From contig NC_092666.1 in NCBI RefSeq assembly GCF_032118995.1, positions 14,148,501 to 14,212,500 of the forward strand: 64,000 nt of DNA, written 5' to 3'. This stretch comes from Asterias amurensis (Eukaryota > Echinodermata > Asteroidea > Forcipulatida > Asteriidae). This document shows positions 56,829-64,000 of this stretch, piece after piece. Each line of letters starts with the position of its first letter. Position 1 is the first letter of the stretch. Both the position numbers and the translations under genes were made by a program. Under the pieces are notes generated by a model, which ran no database searches, was not told the origin of the DNA, and saw only the letters and a program-made list of their open reading frames with translations.

Positions 56829-57546
56829 TGCAGTGGGACCCTTTCGGTACAGATAATTTACAGGGTTTACAGAAGGTAATGGTGAAAGACTTCTCTTGAA
56901 AAATTAGTCCATGAAATGCTTTACTTTTTGACGAAACATTAAAGGAACACGTTGCCTTGGATCGGACGAGTTGGTCACTAAAAAGCGTTTGAAACCGTTT
57001 GTTATGAAATATATATGGTTAGAAAGATGTTTTAAAAGTAATAATCCACACAAGTATCACTAAAAATTGCACGGTTTTCTTTTTACGTCACGAACTATCA
57101 CGGTCGGCCATTTATGGGAGTCAAAATTTTGACTCCCATAAATGGCCGACCGTGTTATTGGACGAGGTAAAAAGAAAACCACGCAATTTCGAGGCATATT
57201 TGTGTAGATCATTGTATTCTACTTTTACATCATCTTTCTAACCATATGCATTTTATAACAAACGGTCACAAAACGCTTTTCAAAGACCAACTCGACCGAT
57301 CCAAGGCAACGTGTTCCTTTAACCAATATCAATTCTCGATATCGAGAATTACGGATTTATTTTAAACACATGTCATGACACAGCGAAACGTGCGGAAACA
57401 AGGCTGGGTTTTCCCGTTATATGTCCCGACTCCGATGACCGATTGAGCCTACATTTTCTCAGGTTTGTTATTTTATATATTAGTTGTGATACACGAAGTG
57501 TGGGCCTTTGACAATATTGTTTACCGAAAGTGTCCACTGGCTTTAA
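56829..57546. mobile_element. MITE family J (copy J2) interrupted by family A (copy A5, 56939-57322)
   Basis: J starts near GTGGGACCCTTTCGGTAC and ends GAAAGTGTCCACTGGC then TTTAA. At 56939 the J sequence (GCTTTACTTTTTGACGAAAC) is cut by TTAA and a full family A element (AGGAACACGTTGCCTTGG ... complement). J resumes after a second TTAA at 57319-57322 with CCAATATCAATTCTCG. The uninterrupted J1 copy at 36837-37210 shows the order of the two J halves. Confidence 0.87.
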
Positions 57547-57807
57547 AAGAGCACATACAAATAAAGACCACTTCATTTCAAGCGATGATGGGCGCATATC
57601 TTATCTGTATTCCATTATTTTGGCCATCTGTTGAAGTATACTCTTTGCAGCTCGTGTCAATTTAATATGTTAATAATTTACTGTTATGGGTAGCAGATGA
57701 AAAAACTTCAAGTTCGTATGGTGACCATCTTCCTACCACAGAGTAACTGATGACTCATGACTAACAATTGTATTCCATGTTTTTCGGTTAGAGGAAAATT
57801 TCAACAT

Positions 57808-58425
57808 GTTTAAGGCAGGGTATACTTTTGGTAACTGTCAAAGACCAGTATTCTCACGTGGTGGGTCCAAATTATAGGCATAACATAACAAACTCAAATT
57901 GAGCTCGATATTATGGTCATCGAAATTTAAAAGAAATAAAGAAAAACTTCAAACGGAAACACACCCTTTGTTGCATATAATGTTGTGTGCGTTCAGAAGC
58001 CTGAGATGAGATGGGCTTCATGAGTATAAAGCCTTTCTCAGGTTCAGATGCGAAACTTTCGGATGAAAAATTAACTTTTTCTCTTAAAGGGAACATGTTT
58101 AATTGCCAAAGACCAGTCTGTTCACTTGGTGTATCCCATCATAAGCATAAAATAACAAGCCTGTGAAAATTTGAGCTCAATCAGTCGTCGAAGTTGCGAG
58201 AAAATGATGAAAGAAAAAACACCCTTGTTGGACAGAATTTGTGTGCGTTCAGATAGTAATACGTTATTCTAGTGAAAAATTACCTGTTTCTCAAAAACTA
58301 CGTTTTACTTCAGAGGGAGTTGTTTCCCATAAACAACAGCTCTCCAATGCTAGTTACCAAGTCAGTTTTTAAGTTAAAATTGGTTTTGAGTAACTATACC
58401 AAACGTGTACTTTCCCTATAAAGGA
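57808..58425. mobile_element. Two adjacent family B elements, head to tail
   Basis: The first (57808-58086) has TTTAAGGCAGGGTATACTTT, GTCAAAGACCAGTATTCTCA and a decayed body. The second (58084-58425) has CTTAAAGGGAACATG, CCAAAGACCAGTCTGTTCAC, CTCAATCAGTCGTCGAAG, TTCAGAGGGAGTTGTTTCC and CCCTATAAAGG. Confidence 0.7.
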
Positions 58426-59040
58426 ACATAACAGAATAACATGAATTGGTTTTGCTAACAAAACATTTGCTGGCAGTGTAAGCACTTAATGTAATCCATC
58501 ATTACATAAACTGACAAACCTGTAGAAGTTTGGGATCGATCGGCAATCCGGTCACATTTTGCATGACATCGATGCACAAAAAACCAATAAACGCTCACTG
58601 AGTGATAAACTCCAAACGCGAAGTAAGACTTTTATTTCTCATCAAATATATGACATTTCAGACATAAATATCTCAAGGGACGCTTTCTACTATCTTCACG
58701 ATTTAATGATCTTCACGATTTTGTTTGCTTTTGTAACGTTCCTTTAAATCAAAGGAATCGTTTCGAGCAATTTTTATAATATCAACAGCTCTTCACTGCT
58801 CCATACGAATTACGTTTTTGTGTCCTTTGAGTTAATTGGGTGAGCCAGGAGAAAATTAGAAAAAAAACCTGATTGTTTTCGTGGAAAACCGAACCATTAT
58901 GAAGTAATTTTTGGTGTTCAATGTGTAAAAGGACCCCACAAGTACCCAGTGGCAATAACAAACTAATTAGCATTGAATGCCACAAAACAATCACACGTCA
59001 TCACCTGGTGCTGAATTCAACAATGTGTCCATGGCCAGCC

Positions 59041-59428
59041 ATTAAAGGCAGTGGACACTATTGGTAATTACTCACAATAATTATTGGCATAAAACCTTTC
59101 TTGATGACGAGTAATGGGGAGAGGTTGATGGTATAAAACATTGTGAGAAACGGCTCCCTCTGAAGTGCCATAGTTTTCGAGAAAGAAGTATTTTTCCACG
59201 AATTTGATTTCGAGACCTCAAGTTTTAGAACTTGAGGTCTCGAAATCAACCATCTAAACGCACACAACTTCGTGTTGCAAGGGTTGTTTTTCTTTCATTA
59301 TTATCTCGCAACTTCGATGACCGATTGAGCTCAAATTTTCACAGGTTTGTTATTTTATGCATATGTTGAGATACACCAAAATGTGAAGGCTAGTCATTGA
59401 CAATTACCAATAGTGTCCACTGCCTTTA
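59041..59428. mobile_element. MITE family B (copy B10), the clearest full-length copy
   Basis: TTAA, then AGGCAGTGGACACTATTGG, ending CCAATAGTGTCCACTGCCT then TTAA. The inner palindrome around ACTTGAGGTCTCGAAATC and GTGAGAAACGGCTCCCTCTG are intact. It is the best reference for the family in this window. Confidence 0.92.
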
Positions 59429-61420
59429 AACAAATATATGATTGCAGTAAAAACCTCGCCAATTTCAGATCGTCCCTGTTATTTTCCAACAGTTCCCCTG
59501 TGGGGCTTGATGGTGATACGAAGCCGCCAGCTGTTCGTAGCAGTAAGCTTCAGCGAGACGTATCTCCTAAGGGAATCACATATCAAGGTTTAACTGCTGG
59601 GTGCCAGCAGTGTATGCCAGAGCGCGACCAGAGAACGCGACCAGAACGCGAAATGAAATGAAAAAAAAAAAAGTTTAATAGAAAATAGAAAATGATAAAC
59701 CATGTCAGATAATGCGAGGGTGTTCCTTAAACTTACGAAATTACTGAGATTCCCTGAGCATAATGAAGCCACAAGGGGGGGGGGGGTGGGGGGGGGGGCA
59801 AATATCGAGCAACAAATTAATGTTTCACTTTCATAAAACGTAACATTCTCTAGATTGTCTTTTACTTGACTCGCGTAAAAGTGCCTCACACATGACCATG
59901 TTACACATCATTGCCAATTTATGATCGATCGAGAAACCTTTGGAAATCATTCAGTTTATCTTGTTTTATTTTAACTCATCATAAAACTAAACCATTGGAC
60001 TTAGAACACTGGTTGCAGTTTCGAGAACCAAATGTCGATTTATTTTGGTTAAAGACAGGGCCTCGAACTTCGCTCTGGAAGGGGTCACAGTTCTCCTCTG
60101 GTAAGGGGCAATGAGAACACTGCCAACTTAAAAGTTGGAACTTTGCTACGTGCACCTCAGCAAAAGCACAGGGCACCACTTGATGTGTGTGTCGTGGGTT
60201 ATTTTAAGGCCGGTAAATGCCGTTCTGTCAATCTTCGCATTGTGCTCACTTCGATTTAGCAAATTGAAAATGTTATTTCAAAAAGACAAATTTACAAAGC
60301 CCCTACTGGTTTATTGCACAAATTCACACGATGAAGTCTTGTATAACTCCTATTGATGCACAAGTGCACTACAATTCAAAATTTACCAAGGCAAGCGAAA
60401 AAGGCTGATTTTTCTCTCGCTTCGGCAACGAACAACGTCTCCACGTTTGCGTGACAATTGTACTTTTTTTTCTTTAAGGGTATTAGTAGTTTATTTATAG
60501 TGTGGAAATGGAATAAAAAGCAAATTCCATTGTCGTTTAGTTCCACCTGCACCATAAGTACCACCACTCAAGCGAAACTGTGTAGGCATTTCAGGCTTTC
60601 ACAACCTAGTGTCCTAAAAAAGAGCTTCACACGTGTTTCATAAAGAACTACAAACCTCCAAAATGTTACCCTTTCAGGTCATAGACCCCCCCCCCCCTTT
60701 AAACCCACATACTATAAGCCAATCATTCAAATCAGTGCAGTCAGATCGAAATCGGAAGTGGAGGGGAACAACTATGAGCCCCTTGTTCTCAACTGATTTC
60801 TACATGCCATTGCATTTGCATCAAGAGGGAACATTGCAGAACATGGTGGTAGTGCTTTGGGAAAAGTTGGCAGCAAAAAGTAGAAAATAAGCGGCAGTTA
60901 CGGACACTGCATCAGTTTGATCCATTTCCTCATATTTTTTTTGAAAAAGATTACGGGCCATCTGACCCCCAAAAGGGTCAGGCTTATTTGGTCACAGACT
61001 TTGGCTAAAATCTGACCTGTGGGAGGTTTCGGGCGTACTTGGTATCATAGATCAAGAGCTCATTATTCGATGAAATTAAAAATAAACCCATTTATCCTGC
61101 ATACACAACCTCTTGTCTGGTAAACTCATTTGCCAAAGTGAATGTTTCCGCTATCAAAATAAGTAATCAGTTGTTATATGGAACTGTTACAGTAAAAGCA
61201 TTGTACTCCTGTGACGTCCATAATGTAAAGAAATATATGTATCAAAATAACTTTGGTTTTAACATTTATTTCTGGTTTTAAATTTACCGCTTGATTGGGG
61301 CAAAGTAATGCATACGTTTTTTCAATGTTGAATAAATGAGTAATTCGAAATGAATAATACAAATAATATAGGACCTAGTCAAAATGAGTGCATTAACATT
61401 TTATAAAGGTGTATCTTAAG
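59429..61420. other. Intergenic stretch; simple repeats only
   Basis: No gene recognised. G-runs lie at 59777-59799, a C-run at 60688-60698, and a block of the degenerate GGCACCA-type repeat at 60070-60250. Confidence 0.5.
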
Positions 61421-61424
61421 TCAA

Positions 61425-61802
61425 CTTTAAAGACACTGGCCACTATTGGTAATTGTCAAAGACCAGTCTTCTCACTTCTCAACATATGCATAAAATAACA
61501 AATCTGTGAAAATTTGAGCTCGATTGGTCATCGGAGTTGCGAGATAACTATGAAAGAAAAAACACCCTTGTCACACGAAGTGCTTTCAGATGTTTGATTT
61601 CGAGGCCTCAAATTCTAAACTTGAGGTCTCGAAATCAAATTCGTGGAAAGTTACTTCTTTCTCGAAAACTACTCCACTTCAGAGGGAGCTGTTTCTCACA
61701 ATGTTTTATACTATCAACCTCTCTCCATTACTCGTTACCAAGTAAGGTTTTATGCTAATAAATATTTTGATTAATTATTACCAATAGTGTCCACTTCATC
61801 TA
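61425..61802. mobile_element. MITE family B (copy B11), inverted
   Basis: TTTAAAGACACTGGCCACTA, GTCAAAGACCAGTCTTCTCA, CTCGATTGGTCATCGGAG, CTTGAGGTCTCGAAATC palindrome, CAGAGGGAGCTGTTTCTCAC, then ACCAATAGTGTCCACTTC. The left end is TTAA-flanked; the right end is eroded. Confidence 0.85.
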
Positions 61803-63090
61803 AAACAAAATTAATGGCAACATAGGTACGGGGTGAAGCAACAGCTTTTGTCGTTGTTATGAGGTACAAAGTTTCGCTACTACGTTATCAACCGTTCTCT
61901 ATACAGGAAACTCATCCTTATCAAGTCTAGCCCTCATTTTGAAGTACTTCCATAATCTATGCCGAGTATGTATAAGGTCACCCGCATTGTTGTTGTGTTG
62001 ATTTGTACTGTCTGATCATACAACCCAAGAGAGCATAGCCGGGAAGAAAACATTGGCGCTATGCCTAGAGCAAGGACAGGCCAACGGACATCGTCTCGAA
62101 AGGTAGAACTAGGAAAGCGTTAATTATCTCGTATCAGGATTAGTGCGTCAGAGCAGTAATTGGAGTAAAAAAGACAAGATGAAGCCTGCCAGTCATAACA
62201 GCTTGCTAAGCACATACAAATCTTTCCCAGCAAAAAAAAAAAACTGGTTACTAGCCCAAATTCCAAAGTTTACATTGTTTCAATTGAGGCCCCACTCAGC
62301 TTTTAGCTCAGCAAATAAATTTGCCAAACAGTATTTTCTACTTAACAGCTTTATGAAATTGGGCCCAGTATGAGTAATTTAGGCTTACATGTTTTTTGTT
62401 ATAAATATATTTACTCTTACCGCTTGGTCCGGTCGAACCGCCGCTGAAGCAACCTCCATTTTCTTTCCTGTGTTGGTAGAACTTTAGAAGCAGCGAGGTA
62501 GTGCACTCCACACGATACCAGTATACCAACTGACCTGACTTGCTTTTTATCTCCTAACACGTCCGTTAGCTGCGCGTGTGTCCTAAAGGCACACTGATCC
62601 CCAAACAACTTCCACAATAATTACGTGGTGTATAGGCCACTTTTTAGAGTACGTGTCAACACAGCTCAAGCTAGTGGAAGTCGACACCAAAAGCTATGTG
62701 AGGTCTGTTATGAACGTAAATTGAAATCAAAATGAGGCATTCATTTCTATTGTGGAAGTGTGTGGGAGCGTGGGTTGTGTTATGTTTTTTTTTCCTTCTT
62801 TTTCTTTGCCGGGGTTCTATAAGCGACCACAATGTGGTGGGCTCAACACCCGTGACCAGTGGAGCGACGGCCACGGTCTGTCGACCCCGCCAAGGTGACT
62901 GCCTTAGGCTTGGGGCGGTATTAAGAAGTTACCTTTAAACTATATTTTGTCGTTTGTTGTTGGGTAAGACCTTTGTGGAAAAACAAAACAACAAACCTTG
63001 GAATATGGTTTTAGAAATGCGATAACTACATAATATCAGCATAGCATGCTTCACAATTATGTAACTTATTTTGTAGTTTTGTACGTTTAT
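61803..63090. other. Intergenic stretch; one family C relative
   Basis: No gene recognised. 62195-62365 (AGCTTGCTAAGCACAT ... CTTAACAGCTTTATGAAATT, then GGGCCC) is a diverged family C half-palindrome. Confidence 0.45.
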
Positions 63091-63094
63091 TATA

Positions 63095-63415
63095 GGCACT
63101 GTGGGCACGTTTGGTAAAATTGTCAAAGACCAGTATTCGTACTCGAAAATAACACATATGTGAACATTTTGGCTCAATATTGGTAATCGAAGTTGAAAGA
63201 ACTAGTGAAAGAAAAAAACAGCCTTGTTGCACAAATGTGTGTGCTTTCATCGATGCCTAAAAAGAATTGAGCGAGAAATTGTCTCTTTCTCAAAACTTAC
63301 GTTACTTTAGAGGGAGCCGTTTCTCACAATGTTTTATAATCAACAGCTCTCCGTTGCTTGTTACCAAGTTGGTTTTTATGCTAATTATGTGTTTTTAGTA
63401 ATTACCTATTCGTTG
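63095..63415. mobile_element. MITE family B (copy B12), inverted and diverged
   Basis: TATAGGCACTGTGGGCACGT, GTCAAAGACCAGTATTCG, GTGTGCTTTCATCGATGCC, TAGAGGGAGCCGTTTCTCAC and TCAACAGCTCTCCGTTGC follow family B in order. The terminal TTAA flanks are not recognisable. Confidence 0.72.
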
Positions 63416-63857
63416 TCAGTACCTTTCACTGACAAGTTTGTCGTTTGTTTATGGGTATAAACCGACATTTCAACAATTACTGCTTCTGAAAAGCGACAAT
63501 AAGCATATGAGCCTGTTTTTTTTTTTTGGTGTTTTTTCACGTTTATTAAAATAACAAAATTGACGAATAATTTTAGCGACCCATTGTATATTTTTGTATA
63601 ATAATTTATTATAGAGAAAAATAATACTCTCATAGGTAAATACTTATTATATGCCTTTAAGGAAAACAACAATTTTTTGTTGTTTTTGTCTGGTCATGAT
63701 CTTGTTATCAACAAAATGAACCCTACCCCCCCCCAAGAAAAAAAATCCCATTTCGAAGAACCCGTCCCAGAAATGCCCGTCGCCTGCTTCTGGCTTAAAA
63801 TAACTGTTTCGACAGGGACACCTTGAGTTTGGCAATTTATTTTGCCGTAAAATGAGT

Positions 63858-63972
63858 TTGTTATGGAATGAATGGATTGGAAAGATGTTTTTAAAACTAG
63901 AATATATAATTATCCACACAAATGCCTCGAGATTGTGTGGTTTTCCTTTTACTCGGTCCGCCATTTATTATT
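63858..63972. mobile_element. Fragment of MITE family A (copy A6)
   Basis: TTGGAAAGATGTTTTTAAAACT, TATCCACACAAATGCCTCGA and GTGGTTTTCCTTTTACTCGG correspond to the left half of family A up to the central GCCATTTAT hairpin. The rest is absent. Confidence 0.75.
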
Positions 63973-64000
63973 GTGAACATAATCAGCTGTAGGCTTAAAA

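Noticed and set aside
62800..62900. GC-rich segment resembling a tRNA
   Set aside because: No consistent A and B boxes and no cloverleaf could be drawn.
53398..64000. Start exon of the CAP gene
   Set aside because: Several ATG plus donor combinations are possible, none convincing enough to report.

Overview
This is metazoan genomic DNA: intron-rich genes with GT-AG junctions, A+T-rich, and crowded with short inverted-repeat transposons (MITEs). The gene content (DDX6, UFC1, TBRG1 with an extra HARE-HTH domain, a GLIPR2-type CAP protein, a BACE-like protease exon) and the tRNA-SINE/MITE mix suggest a marine deuterostome, most likely an echinoderm such as a sea star. The species guess rests on general impression, not on a search.

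Layout. 1-1209: first coding exon of a BACE-like aspartyl protease on the minus strand; the rest lies off the left edge. 2.5-15 kb: a tandem array of three units. Unit 0 (about 3.0-4.25 kb) is a truncated remnant. Units A (about 4.76-8.69 kb) and B (about 10.48-14.97 kb) each carry one minus-strand gene for a small secreted PAN/apple-like plus fibrinogen-stub protein with a Thr/Asp-rich tail. The gene in B is intact; the one in A has an in-frame TAG. 15-24 kb: no gene recognised; MITEs and the 3' flank of DDX6. 24.3-29.7 kb: DDX6/Me31B helicase, nine coding exons, minus strand. 31.0-32.4 kb: a large foldback transposon with a 9-bp target duplication. 33.3-35.7 kb: UFC1, four exons, plus strand, divergent from DDX6. 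37.25-47.1 kb: a TBRG1 homologue, twelve exons, minus strand, tail-to-tail with UFC1, with a polyglutamine tract and a HARE-HTH domain ahead of the FYRN/FYRC region. 51.1-53.4 kb: three exons of a GLIPR2/GAPR-1-like CAP protein, minus strand, with a dimeric minisatellite in one intron. 53.4-64 kb: no gene seen, mostly MITEs.

The four housekeeping-type genes act in unrelated processes: mRNA repression and decay, UFMylation, chromatin or p53-linked regulation, and a CAP-fold protein. They do not form an obvious functional unit. The most informative material is the transposon record. Paralogous units give filled and empty sites for TTAA-targeting MITEs, several elements are nested, and one MITE sits where the TBRG1 3' end should be. 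All exon coordinates were read by eye from splice junctions and reading phase; no search or alignment program was run.
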